Below, piece by piece: positions 9,697-17,574 of a DNA stretch of 45,393 nucleotides (the first letter of the stretch is position 1; every line of letters starts with the position of its first letter). The notes under the pieces are model-generated. The model saw only the letters and a program-made list of their open reading frames with translations. It ran no database searches and was not told where the DNA came from. The position numbers were made by a program, and so were the translations under genes. Source of the stretch: Deltaproteobacteria bacterium (GTDB lineage: Bacteria; Desulfobacterota; Binatia; DP-6); NCBI GenBank assembly GCA_005879585.1, contig VBKG01000316.1:1-45393 (forward strand). Direction: 5' to 3'.

Positions 9697-10452
9697 CTAC
9701 TGCGCAGTGTAACCCCCATCAACCGCGAAGGTCTGGCCGGTGACGAACGACGCACCCTCCGAGCAGAGCCAGACGACGGTGCTCGCAATTTCTCTCGGCT
9801 GCCCGATGCGGCCGATCGGATGGGCCGATACCAGCATCTGCTTCACTTCCGGCGTGGTGGCGAAGTCACGAAACATCCGCGTCTCGATCGCCGCGGGAGC
9901 GACGGCATTCACTCGGACGTTGTGTTTGGCATATTCGAGCGCAACGGATTTGGTCAACCCGATGACGGCGTGCTTGCTGGCGGTGTAGACCGGTGCCTCA
10001 GGAAAGCCGACCAATCCCGCGACGGAGGCGTTGTTGACGATTGCACCGCCGCCGGTCTTCAACATCGCTGGAATCTCGTGCTTGAGCGACAGCCACACGC
10101 CCTTGACGTTAATGTCCATGATCTGATCGTAGGTGTCTTCGGTCTGATCGGGCAGCGGAGTCAGCGCCTGCTCGATCCCGGCGTTGTTGAAGGCACAATC
10201 GAGCCTGCCGAAGGTCGCCAGCGTCCGTTCGATCATCGCTTTGACATCGGGCTCCTTCGAGACGTCGGCTCGGATGAAGATCGCCTCGCCGCCGGAGGCC
10301 GTGATCTCAGCGACGACTTCCTCGCCCGCTCTCTCACGGCGTCCGCTGACGACGACCTTCGCGCCCTGCTTGGCGAATTCGATTGCGGCGGCCCGGCCGA
10401 TCCCCGCGTTGCCACCAGTGATCAGTACGACTCTGCCCGCAACATTGCTCAT
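9697..10452 (-). CDS. Short-chain dehydrogenase/reductase (classical SDR)
   Basis: A 251-residue NAD(P)-dependent oxidoreductase of unknown substrate. It has the Rossmann motif TGGNAGIG (12-19), the NNAG motif (89-92), Asn115 and the catalytic Ser143, Tyr156 and Lys160. The C-terminal VTGQTFAVDGGY is typical of the family (glucose 1-dehydrogenase/FabG-like). The ATG at 10452 is chosen because GGAGGA lies seven or so bases upstream; an in-frame ATG at 10464 has no good ribosome binding site. The gene is visibly less GC-rich than its neighbours (a sampled 60-base line is about 52 % GC, against about 75 % in the nitrate operon), which suggests transfer. It stands alone between a convergent and a divergent gene. 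Confidence 0.9.
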   Translation of the reverse strand: MSNVAGRVVLITGGNAGIGRAAAIEFAKQGAKVVVSGRRERAGEEVVAEITASGGEAIFIRADVSKEPDVKAMIERTLATFGRLDCAFNNAGIEQALTPLPDQTEDTYDQIMDINVKGVWLSLKHEIPAMLKTGGGAIVNNASVAGLVGFPEAPVYTASKHAVIGLTKSVALEYAKHNVRVNAVAPAAIETRMFRDFATTPEVKQMLVSAHPIGRIGQPREIASTVVWLCSEGASFVTGQTFAVDGGYTAQ

Positions 10453-10673
10453 GAGATCCTCCATCCTCGGATCAGGAAGCAAACGCGGCGCCAGAGCATC
10501 TCCACACGAATCGTCGGCCGGGATGGGTGCGCCATGGCGCGATGGCACGTGGAGGACTGCCGAGATCTCGGCGCGCGCCGGTATGTCGGCATCCTCCTAA
10601 GGCAGGCGAGTCCGTCTCGACACAGCTGCGCCGCGAGGCTACGTCCTCGGCCCGGAGAGCGGTTGGGCCATCG
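10453..10673. promoter_or_regulatory. Divergent spacer between the SDR and dipeptidase genes
   Basis: This 221-base stretch separates two divergent genes and should contain both promoters. It holds a 12-bp perfect palindrome, GCGCCATGGCGC, at 10529-10540. No confident -35/-10 pair or coding frame is seen. Confidence 0.3.
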
Positions 10674-11837
10674 GTGACGCGCATCGCGACTACGCCCACC
10701 CTGCTGCTCGCCGGCTGCCTGTTGCAGCCAGCGACGGCGCGCTCCGACCGGGATCGCCCCGGCCGGACCATCGTCATCGACACGCACTCCGACTGCACGC
10801 AGCGCATCGTGTACGACGGCATCGACTTCGCGACGACCCAGCCCGACATGCAGGTGGATCTGCCCAAGATGCGCGCCGGCAAGCTCGACGCGCAGTTCTT
10901 CTCGATCTTCGTCGGCCCGTGGCAGACCGGCCAGGACGGGTACTATGCCGAGGCCCTGAAGCAGTTCGACGCCGTCCACGCGATGATCCGCGCGAATGCC
11001 GGCACCATCGCGTGGGCGAGGACCGCGGCCGAGGTCCGCGCCAACGCCGAGAAGGGCCGCATCTCGGCGCTGTTCGGGGTGGAAGGCGGCCACGCGCTGC
11101 TCCCCGGAAACGACGACGAGCTCCTCGACCACGTCCGGACGTTCTACGCGCGCGGCGCCCGTTACCTGACGCTCACGTGGTCCATCGCGAGCCCGATCGG
11201 CGGCTCGTCGGGGGACGACAGTGAGGGCCGGGGGCTCACGGACGTCGGCCGGCGCATCATCGACGAGATGGAGCGACTCGGCATGATGGTCGACGTGTCG
11301 CACGTCTCCGATCCGCTGTTCTGGGACGTCATCCGCTACGCCCGCAAACCCGTCATCGCTTCGCACTCCTCGGCCCGGCAGCTCGCGAACGTCCCGCGGA
11401 ACTTGAGCGACCCGATGCTCCGCGCGATCGCGCGGAACGGCGGCGCCGTGTGCGTGAACTACGGGCCGGCTTTCCTCGATCAGGAGTACTTCGTCCGCGA
11501 GCAGGCGGTCTGGTCGCGCGTGCGCGCGCTCGGCCTCCCGCGGCGAGAGTTCTGGCGGACCGTCCGCGCCGAAGCCGCGCAGCTGACCCCGGTGCCGTTG
11601 TCCCGGCTCGTCGACCACATCGAGCACGTCGCCCGCGTGGCCGGGATCGACCACGTCTGTCTCGGCAGCGACTTCGACGGCATCCCGAGCGCGCCGGCGG
11701 GCCTCGAGGACGTGTCGAAGCTGCCGGCGCTGACCGCGGCGCTCCGCGCCCGTGGATATGGGCAGGCGGACCTCGCGAAGATCCTCGGCGGCAACGTCCT
11801 CCGCGTGCTCGCGGCCAACGAGCCGGCGCGGCGCTGA
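10674..11837 (+). CDS. Renal dipeptidase family (peptidase M19) lipoprotein
   Basis: About 387 residues of the membrane dipeptidase family, zinc enzymes that cleave dipeptides. The metal-binding pattern is visible: DTHSD near 36-40, VEGGH in the middle, VDVSH, ASHSS, and GSDFDG near the C-terminus. Starting at GTG 10674 gives a short signal with a lipobox (LLLAGC, Cys15), so it is probably a lipoprotein. That start has no strong Shine-Dalgarno, and the frame is open further upstream, so the start is the weakest part of this call. The gene appears monocistronic. Possible roles are scavenging of dipeptides or cleavage of D-amino-acid dipeptides; the sequence does not decide. Confidence 0.88.
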   Translation: MTRIATTPTLLLAGCLLQPATARSDRDRPGRTIVIDTHSDCTQRIVYDGIDFATTQPDMQVDLPKMRAGKLDAQFFSIFVGPWQTGQDGYYAEALKQFDAVHAMIRANAGTIAWARTAAEVRANAEKGRISALFGVEGGHALLPGNDDELLDHVRTFYARGARYLTLTWSIASPIGGSSGDDSEGRGLTDVGRRIIDEMERLGMMVDVSHVSDPLFWDVIRYARKPVIASHSSARQLANVPRNLSDPMLRAIARNGGAVCVNYGPAFLDQEYFVREQAVWSRVRALGLPRREFWRTVRAEAAQLTPVPLSRLVDHIEHVARVAGIDHVCLGSDFDGIPSAPAGLEDVSKLPALTAALRARGYGQADLAKILGGNVLRVLAANEPARR

Positions 11838-11949
11838 CGGCCCGTGATCCGAGCAACGCGGAATCACGGCGCTGGCGTTGCAATTCCGAGCCCGCGCCTG
11901 GTAGTCAGCGTCGCGGGCGGTCAAGCCGCCGCACGGAGGAAGCCGTCAA

Positions 11950-12540
11950 ATGAAATTCCGTCGTGTCGTCCTCGATGCTTCTCTCGCTCTCCTCGCGTTC
12001 GGTGTCGGCCCGGTGCTCGCGCTCACCCCGGGCGGCGGCCCCAAGGGCTCCGACTGCCTCGCCGAATTCGGCGGTACTCCTGCGAACTATCCGCCGGACC
12101 GGCCGCGGGAGATTCGCTGCGTGGACGGCGACCCCGCGTGTGACCAGGATCCAACCGTCGCCCAGTGCGGCATCGCGATCAGCGCATGCCTCGACGTCAC
12201 CGACCCGGCGCTACCCGATTGCTCCGCGCGGCGGATCGTCGCTTTCGACGTGCGGAACTTCCAACCCACCAGTCCCGGTTACGACCCGGGCTTCACGACG
12301 CTCCGCGATCAAGTGCGGGCGATGCTTCCCGTCCCCGAGACCGATCACGACCGGTGCACGACCGATGGCGGGCAAGCTGCCGTCATCATCACCGTGCCGC
12401 TCCGCTTCGTGTCGTCGACGCAGAGTTACCACAAACGCGCGAAGATCCTGCGCACGCACCTCGATTACGCGTCCGGCAACGGAACGCACGACGACGTCGA
12501 CGCGGTACGAATCGTCTGCCTGCCGGCACCCAGCCCGTGA
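11950..12540 (+). CDS. Secreted Cys-containing protein of unknown function
   Basis: A 196-residue protein with a cleavable signal peptide (Lys/Arg start, hydrophobic stretch to about residue 25). I do not recognise a named family. The segment around residues 55-80 (IRCVDGDPACDQDP, then CGIAISACLDVTDP) resembles a pattern recurring in secreted proteins of deltaproteobacteria-like genomes. Seven or so Cys suggest disulfides and an extracytoplasmic location. GGAGGA at 11935-11940 supports the ATG at 11950. The stop lies 13 bases from the end of the convergent beta-propeller gene. That neighbour also ends in a Cys-containing extracellular module, so the two could be functionally linked, but this is speculation. 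Confidence 0.7.
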   Translation: MKFRRVVLDASLALLAFGVGPVLALTPGGGPKGSDCLAEFGGTPANYPPDRPREIRCVDGDPACDQDPTVAQCGIAISACLDVTDPALPDCSARRIVAFDVRNFQPTSPGYDPGFTTLRDQVRAMLPVPETDHDRCTTDGGQAAVIITVPLRFVSSTQSYHKRAKILRTHLDYASGNGTHDDVDAVRIVCLPAPSP

Positions 12541-12553
12541 CCGTGACCCGGCG

Positions 12554-14269
12554 TCAGTCGCGGGCGATGAAGTTGACGCCGTCGTTGACCCTCGGCGTCG
12601 TGTACTCCGTTCCCCAGCACTCACCGTTGGACGCCTGGAGCTGCACCGTCACCGGCAGTGCAAACGGCAGAGCAACGGGCGGCAAGCTGCCGTAGCTTCC
12701 GAACACGGTCGCGCGCGCTCGTCCGTCGTCTCCCGCATGGAGGGAGATCTGCATGATCCCGTCTGGGGTTTCTCGCTTGTCGTTGTAGCGGAAACCGCGC
12801 GTCCCATCCGTCTTCCAGCAGGGTCCGAACAACGTCACGCCGCAGATGCCGCCGGCGGGGGCCAGGGCGCTCTGCGCGGCGGCGGCGATATTGGAGGCGT
12901 CGTAGACACAAATCGCATAGTCGGTCGTCGTGGTGGGGTTGCCGAACGCCGCGAACGAGGTCGCGGCGCCGGCTCTCCACTTCCACTTGATCAGGTTTCG
13001 GTCGTCCGCGGGCAGGTTGGCGAGATGGATCGATCCCTTGCCCGACCGGATGGGGCGGCGGCACGCCGCCTGCGGCGCCGCGCTGCACACCACGCGATGC
13101 CGGAACACCGCGATCGTGCCCTCGTGCGCTGCCACGTACACGTGCCGGTCGTCGGGGCTGACGGCGACGCTGCTCGCGCCGACGGTGCCGTTCTGCTGCC
13201 GCTCGACCGGTGCGAGATCCCCTTCCATCACGTCGCGCCGCGAGACGACGAGCGCATCCGCGGCGTCAGCGTCGTAGAGGTACCCGCCGTCCGCGCTCAC
13301 GCGCAGCGCGCTCGGCCCGGAGATCCAGTCCGCCGCCGGCACGAACCATCCATCGAAGTGGAGCGCCCCCGTCGCTTCCTCCCGCTCGAACACCACGATC
13401 CCTCCGGGGGCGCCGTTCGTGTGTGCGTCGCCGGCATAGAGGTGCTCGCCGTTTCCCGCGATCGCCAGCGCAACGGGCGCCACGAGCGGCTCGGGACGCC
13501 GCACGTCGAACAGAGACAATGCGCCGGTCGAGGCGTCGCGCTGGAACGTCACCACTGCATCGCTGGCACTGCCAGCCACGTAGACCTGGCCGCCATCCGG
13601 GGCGACGACGACGCTGCTCGCGCCAGCAAGGCCGTCGATCCCGCCCAGCCCCTGCTTCTTTGCCTCGACGAACGTGAGGGCGCCGGTGGTACCGTCGCGG
13701 GCGAAAACCGCCACCGCACCGTCGCGGATCGCCGCGACGTAGACATGGAGGCCGTCCGGACTCGTCGCCACCTCCGCGGCTCCCGACAGTCCGTCGACGC
13801 CGGCCTCGCCTTGCTTCTTCGCCTCGACGAACGTCAGCGCGCCCGTGGTCGCGTCGCGGCGGAAGACCGCGACCGCCTGATCGGCGTCTGCATCCGTGGA
13901 GTCGAAGCCGCTCGCCACGTAGACGTTCGCGCCGTCGGGGCTCACCACGAGCGAGTGCGGCCGGCCGAGCCCATCGACGCCGCCTACCCCGTCACGCTGC
14001 ACCCCGACGAACGTCAGCATCCCGCTCGCAGCGTCGCGGCGGAACGCCACCAGCGCGTTGTCGAGAAAGCCCGTCGCGTAAACGTGCGCGCCGTCGGAAC
14101 TGACGGCGACGGACGACGCGAAGGCCAGGCCCTCGACCCCCGCCACGCCGTTCCGCTGCACCTCCACGGACACGAGACTGTTGCTCGCCCGCGCCACCGG
14201 CGGCGCGGCAACAGAGATCGCGAGCGACAGGCTGATCAATGGAAGTCTCGTGACCCGCAATCGCCCCAT
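12554..14269 (-). CDS. Secreted beta-propeller (lactonase-like) protein with C-terminal Cys module
   Basis: A 571-residue protein with a signal peptide (hydrophobic to about residue 28). From about 30 to 380 it has blade repeats of 55-65 residues, each built around 'SPDG.HVYVA', an 'AV.VF.RD..TGALTFV' strand and a linker of type 'KKQG..GVDGL'. This is the seven-bladed lactonase/YVTN-type fold, but no catalytic residues are evident, so a binding role is as likely as an enzymatic one. From about 400 to 571 comes a different domain, rich in Trp, Tyr and Cys (YAICVYD, GFRYNDK, PDGIMQISLHAG, ECWGTEY), which I have seen in secreted deltaproteobacterial proteins but cannot name. GAGGTG just before the ATG at 14269 may be its ribosome binding site. 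Confidence 0.8.
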   Translation of the reverse strand: MGRLRVTRLPLISLSLAISVAAPPVARASNSLVSVEVQRNGVAGVEGLAFASSVAVSSDGAHVYATGFLDNALVAFRRDAASGMLTFVGVQRDGVGGVDGLGRPHSLVVSPDGANVYVASGFDSTDADADQAVAVFRRDATTGALTFVEAKKQGEAGVDGLSGAAEVATSPDGLHVYVAAIRDGAVAVFARDGTTGALTFVEAKKQGLGGIDGLAGASSVVVAPDGGQVYVAGSASDAVVTFQRDASTGALSLFDVRRPEPLVAPVALAIAGNGEHLYAGDAHTNGAPGGIVVFEREEATGALHFDGWFVPAADWISGPSALRVSADGGYLYDADAADALVVSRRDVMEGDLAPVERQQNGTVGASSVAVSPDDRHVYVAAHEGTIAVFRHRVVCSAAPQAACRRPIRSGKGSIHLANLPADDRNLIKWKWRAGAATSFAAFGNPTTTTDYAICVYDASNIAAAAQSALAPAGGICGVTLFGPCWKTDGTRGFRYNDKRETPDGIMQISLHAGDDGRARATVFGSYGSLPPVALPFALPVTVQLQASNGECWGTEYTTPRVNDGVNFIARD

Positions 14270-14428
14270 CGGTCACCTCACGTCGGCCGGCTACGCATGT
14301 CCGCAGCTCTTCGCGCAGGGTTACGTACCACGCCAGATGGTAGAGGCGTCAACTAAATCCACCCACCCATTGCCGAACGTACCGTCCGCGAAGTAGGCGT
14401 CGGACGACGCCCCAAGGGAGATCGAAGC

Positions 14429-14953
14429 ATGCCGACTTCCACCGCCACCGACGCAACCATCGAGCACCGCCACCACTTCCGATTCCATGCGCCGCACCGC
14501 CATCTCGCATCCGCCTTCGGCGACGATTGGTTCGGTGTGAAGGCCGAGGCGTTCGCCCGCTTCTTCGGCACGCCCACGTTCCTCATCGGCCAGAGCGCAG
14601 TGGTGGCGGTCTGGATCGCGGTCAACGTCGTCGGCCTCACGCGCTTCGACGTCTACCCTTTCATCCTGCTGAACCTCGCGTTCAGCCTGCAGGCCGCGTA
14701 CGCGGCGCCGCTCATCCTGCTCGCCCAGGCCCGTCAGGCCGATCGCGACAAGGCGCTCACCGACGCCGACGCCCAGCACCGCGAGGCCCTCGCGCACGCG
14801 AGCTTCGAACGCCAGGAGCTCGCGGCGCAGCAATCGGCGCAGCTCCTCGAGCTCCTCGAGCAGAACACGCGGCTCACGCAGCTCACACAGGAGCTCAGCC
14901 AGCACATCGAGCGGCTGACGGACGACATTCACCGGAAGGTCGTCGCCGCGTAG
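14429..14953 (+). CDS. DUF1003 inner-membrane protein
   Basis: A 174-residue protein of the DUF1003 family (function unknown). The hallmark core is present: two hydrophobic helices at about 48-70 and 76-98 joined by RFDVYPFILLNL, then AAYAAPLILLAQARQADRDK. The C-terminal third (about 100-168) is Gln/Leu/Glu-rich and should form a coiled coil, as in many family members. AGGGAG lies ten bases or so before the ATG at 14429. The gene is alone between a divergent beta-propeller gene and a convergent phosphoesterase gene. Confidence 0.85.
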   Translation: MPTSTATDATIEHRHHFRFHAPHRHLASAFGDDWFGVKAEAFARFFGTPTFLIGQSAVVAVWIAVNVVGLTRFDVYPFILLNLAFSLQAAYAAPLILLAQARQADRDKALTDADAQHREALAHASFERQELAAQQSAQLLELLEQNTRLTQLTQELSQHIERLTDDIHRKVVAA

Positions 14954-14968
14954 CCGCACGCGGGAGCG

Positions 14969-14994
14969 CGACCCGAGACTCATGTCTCGGGTCG
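14969..14994. terminator. 11-bp perfect hairpin between convergent genes
   Basis: CGACCCGAGAC at 14969-14979 pairs perfectly with GTCTCGGGTCG at 14984-14994 around a TCAT loop. It lies 16 bases after the DUF1003 stop and 22 bases from the end of the opposing phosphoesterase gene, a natural place for a bidirectional terminator. There is no T-run on either side. Part of the right arm (TCTCGGGTCGG) recurs 17 bases downstream at 15002-15012. Confidence 0.6.
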
Positions 14995-15016
14995 GAGCCA
15001 ATCTCGGGTCGGCCTC

Positions 15017-15955
15017 CTAGAGGCCGAACGCGTGTCGCATGCTTCGCGCACGGCGGGCCTGCCCGAGTCCTCGAACCCGGAGCAGCCGCTCGGCCGTTCT
15101 CAGCAAGGAGTAGTGGGTGAACGGCCGACCCGACGTCGCACCGCGTGGCGTCGAGGGGCTCACGACGATGGTCACGACGTGGCAGGATTCGTCGGCAGGG
15201 TTGGCCGCACAGTCCTCGCCAATGCCACCGCCAGCGCCCTCGTCGAAGGTGACGAACACGACCATGCGACGCGCCTGATAGGCCGCGCTGTTCAGGATCT
15301 TCGGCAGCTCGGTCGAGAGCCACGTGTCGCCGTTCTGGATCGCGGTGGGGTCCGGGCCGTCGTGCATGTCGTGCACGCTGTTCGGCGTGACGAAGGCGAA
15401 GGCCGGGAGCGTGTCGTTGTCGAGATCGGTCTGCAGGTCGGTGTAGGGAACGTCGAACATGCTGCAGCCGGAGAGGCTCGAGAGATAGGGCGGCGGATTG
15501 TGGCGCACGGCGTAGCCGACGAAGCCCGTCGTCTGGCAATTCGTGAGCATGGACTCCATGTAGCCCTTCCATGACAGCACCTGGGCGAAGATGCTGGGCG
15601 CGTTGGTGCTGCACGTCGCGCTCGGGCTGCAGTCGAGATCGAACTTGAGCAGGTCGGGCAGCGCGAGACCAGTCACCGCGCCGACGTAGTTCGGAAGGCT
15701 CACGTGCGTGATGTTGTGGTAGTTCGTGGCGAGCCCGCAGTTGGCGATGAGAGCATTCATGAAGGGCGCCGCCGACGAGCCCACGATCTGACCGAAGCTG
15801 TGGTTCTCCATCCATATCCAGAGCACGTGGTCATACCGGCTCGGGTGAACCCGGCGAACGCCACAGAAGGCACCCATCGGCGACTGCGCCCGGACCGGCC
15901 CGGGCACGACGAGCAGAGACGCAGCGAGAGCGAACGCGGCGACGAGCTTGGTCAT
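15017..15955 (-). CDS. Secreted phosphoesterase (acid phosphatase/phospholipase C family)
   Basis: A 312-residue protein with a signal peptide (cleavage near Ala24). It belongs to the phosphoesterase family of AcpA and bacterial phospholipase C. Visible motifs are WIWMENHSF (Glu50 and Asn51 as metal ligands), NITHVSLPNYVGAVTG with the probable nucleophile region, FVTPNSVHDMHDG, VVFVTFDEG with a metal-binding Asp-Glu, and THYSLLRTAE near the end with the last metal His. It should hydrolyse phosphomonoesters or phosphodiesters outside the cytoplasm; the substrate cannot be told. It carries several Cys, as expected for an exported protein. It ends next to the hairpin at 14969-14994. Confidence 0.85.
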   Translation of the reverse strand: MTKLVAAFALAASLLVVPGPVRAQSPMGAFCGVRRVHPSRYDHVLWIWMENHSFGQIVGSSAAPFMNALIANCGLATNYHNITHVSLPNYVGAVTGLALPDLLKFDLDCSPSATCSTNAPSIFAQVLSWKGYMESMLTNCQTTGFVGYAVRHNPPPYLSSLSGCSMFDVPYTDLQTDLDNDTLPAFAFVTPNSVHDMHDGPDPTAIQNGDTWLSTELPKILNSAAYQARRMVVFVTFDEGAGGGIGEDCAANPADESCHVVTIVVSPSTPRGATSGRPFTHYSLLRTAERLLRVRGLGQARRARSMRHAFGL

Positions 15956-16013
15956 GGTGGAGAGCCTCGCGCAGGCCGAACGGCGCTGTCAAGAAGAAAT
16001 GCTGAAGTGCGGG

Positions 16014-16424
16014 CTACCGGGCTCGCGCGATGGCCTCGAGCAGCTCGCGCCGGACGCGTTCGACGTCGGTCAGGGGGCTCCGGCGGAGCCCGCCGATCTC
16101 GGCTGCGGTGTACGGGCTGAAGTCCGCCGGCAGGTCGTCGCGGCCGAAGCGCTCGAGGATCCAGTTCAGGACGCCCGCCGTCGCGGCGTCGTCGAGCGGC
16201 GCCTGCGCGACACCGGGCACGCGCGCAACGTATTCGCGGCCCCCGCGGACACGCAGGAACTTTCCGACCGACCCCGCCAGTGCCGGGACGCTGCCCGGCG
16301 TGCCGCTGCCGTCGGCGCGGTGGCATCCCTGACAGTTGAGCGCGTAGTCGAGCGCCGGGCCGCTCACGTCGGCCGCGGTCGCGATGCCCGCCGCGACGAG
16401 CACGACGGCGACGGCGCGAATCAC
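16014..16424 (-). CDS. Small c-type cytochrome of the amine dehydrogenase operon
   Basis: A 136-residue exported protein with a short signal peptide and one haem site, C31-Q-G-C34-H35. Start GTG 16424 overlaps the stop of the mauA gene (GTGA), so it is the last gene of the operon and translationally coupled. Such cytochromes usually accept electrons from TTQ amine dehydrogenases when no amicyanin or azurin is encoded nearby. The protein contains no Met other than the initiator and no His other than His35, so the usual sixth haem ligand is missing. It could be high-spin, or ligated by Lys or an N-terminal amine. Electron transfer is the likely job, but catalysis cannot be excluded. Confidence 0.82.
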   Translation of the reverse strand: MIRAVAVVLVAAGIATAADVSGPALDYALNCQGCHRADGSGTPGSVPALAGSVGKFLRVRGGREYVARVPGVAQAPLDDAATAGVLNWILERFGRDDLPADFSPYTAAEIGGLRRSPLTDVERVRRELLEAIARAR

Positions 16425-16966
16425 GACCGGGTAGCGACGCCGAGCACGACGGCCACCGAGCAGTTCACCGCGCGGCTCTTGGTGCCGAAGCACCAGAGGA
16501 GGTCGTTGTTCTTCGACGTGAAGTAGAGCGGCTTCTCGCCCTCGGTCCGCGTGCACCGGCACCGCAGGCACAGCGACTGCCCGCAGCAGTCGTTGTACGA
16601 GATGATGTAGTCCTTGCCGTCGCCCGGGTGGCGGCACGTGCCGATCCACGTGACCGGCGACATCTCCGTGCCCGGCGGACAGGCGTTCTGCGAGCCCCCG
16701 CAGCAGGCACAGAGGAACCCGTCGATCGCACAGTGGCGCCAGTAGTTGCAGCTCTTCGGATCCCCCGCGTCGCCCTTGAGCGCCGCATCGTCGGGCGGCG
16801 GGAGGCGTCCATCCTCCGCGGCGCGGGCGACGGGCAGGACGGGGAGCGTCGCGCCGACGAGGAACGACCCGAACCGCGTGAGCACGCTCCGGCGCGACGT
16901 GCGCTGCGCCATCTGCCGCGCAAAGACCTCGACGAAGCGGTCGAGCCAGCGCCGGCGGTCGATCAC
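16421..16966 (-). CDS. mauA: TTQ amine dehydrogenase light chain (methylamine/aromatic amine dehydrogenase)
   Basis: A 181-residue precursor of the small, disulfide-rich subunit carrying tryptophan tryptophylquinone. The N-terminus has a twin-arginine type export signal (SRRSVLTRFG plus hydrophobic stretch). The mature part aligns with MauA/AauA: CNYWRHCAIDGFLC, then Trp107 in TWIGTC and Trp158 in LLWCFG, the two residues crosslinked to TTQ (Trp57 and Trp108 in Paracoccus numbering). Asp82 and Asp126 match the family's conserved Asp32 and Asp76. The middle (DGKDYIISYNDCCG) looks like aromatic amine dehydrogenase, while TEGEKPLY and NDLLWCFG look more like methylamine dehydrogenase. Start GTG 16966 overlaps the mauD stop. 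The enzyme oxidises primary amines to aldehyde plus ammonia in the periplasm; the substrate is open. Confidence 0.93.
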   Translation of the reverse strand: MIDRRRWLDRFVEVFARQMAQRTSRRSVLTRFGSFLVGATLPVLPVARAAEDGRLPPPDDAALKGDAGDPKSCNYWRHCAIDGFLCACCGGSQNACPPGTEMSPVTWIGTCRHPGDGKDYIISYNDCCGQSLCLRCRCTRTEGEKPLYFTSKNNDLLWCFGTKSRAVNCSVAVVLGVATRS

Positions 16967-17574
16967 GATGCCACCTCGCCCGCGGCGCGTGCGAGGTAGT
17001 CCTGCACCGACGCGACGCCACGCTCGTGCGCCTCGAGCAGGCTCTCGAGGTGCTCGCGCGTGTTCACGAGCCCCTTCGCACGGACGATGCCCGCGGCGTC
17101 GAGCAGCACCGCGTAGGGCAGCTTCTCCACGCGATACGTGACGCCGAGCGCGGGCGAGAGCACGTAGGACGCCGGATCGAGCCGGTGGTCGCGGACGAAC
17201 GTCACGTGCTCGTCCCGCGGCCCGTCGCTGGCGAGCACGAGGCGGAGCGCGGGCGCCTCGTGGCGCACGAGCGAGCGCAGCGCCGGCAGCAGGCGCTTGC
17301 ACACCGGGCACGTCGGCGACAGGAAGAAGAGGAGCGTCGTCGAACCGTCGGCGCTCGGCCCGCCGACGTCGCGCGTCGCTCCTGAAAAGGTCTCGACGTG
17401 GATCACCGGCGCCGTTTCGCCCACCGCGGGGCCTCGTCCGACCATCAGCGCGCCCGCCGGCGCCACGCGCTCGTAGAGGACACCGATCTGGCGGACGAGC
17501 GCCGCCACGGTGCCCGCCAGCAGCACGACCACCACCCACAGGACGACGTTCGAGACGATGAGCGCCTGGTTCAT
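16963..17574 (-). CDS. mauD: MauD, thiol-disulfide protein for amine dehydrogenase maturation
   Basis: A 203-residue protein with one N-terminal membrane anchor (about 5-28) and a periplasmic thioredoxin-like domain. The active site is C89-P-V-C92 in FFLSPTCPVCKRLLP. MauD is needed for formation or isomerisation of the many disulfides of the light chain, which is encoded immediately downstream. The ATG at 17574 overlaps the mauE stop (ATGA) and its own stop overlaps the mauA GTG. The gene order B-E-D-A is the one conserved in mau and aau clusters. Confidence 0.92.
   Translation of the reverse strand: MNQALIVSNVVLWVVVVLLAGTVAALVRQIGVLYERVAPAGALMVGRGPAVGETAPVIHVETFSGATRDVGGPSADGSTTLLFFLSPTCPVCKRLLPALRSLVRHEAPALRLVLASDGPRDEHVTFVRDHRLDPASYVLSPALGVTYRVEKLPYAVLLDAAGIVRAKGLVNTREHLESLLEAHERGVASVQDYLARAAGEVAS

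Noticed and set aside
10529..10540. GCGCCATGGCGC palindrome as an operator
   Set aside because: Twelve-base GC palindromes are expected by chance in such GC-rich DNA and nothing else ties it to a promoter.
14321..14405. Minus-strand peptide containing YFADGTFGNGWVDLVD that looked like part of a secreted protein
   Set aside because: It covers fewer than 30 codons, has no start or continuation, and the low-complexity frame upstream lies over the DUF1003 gene; chance is the simplest explanation.
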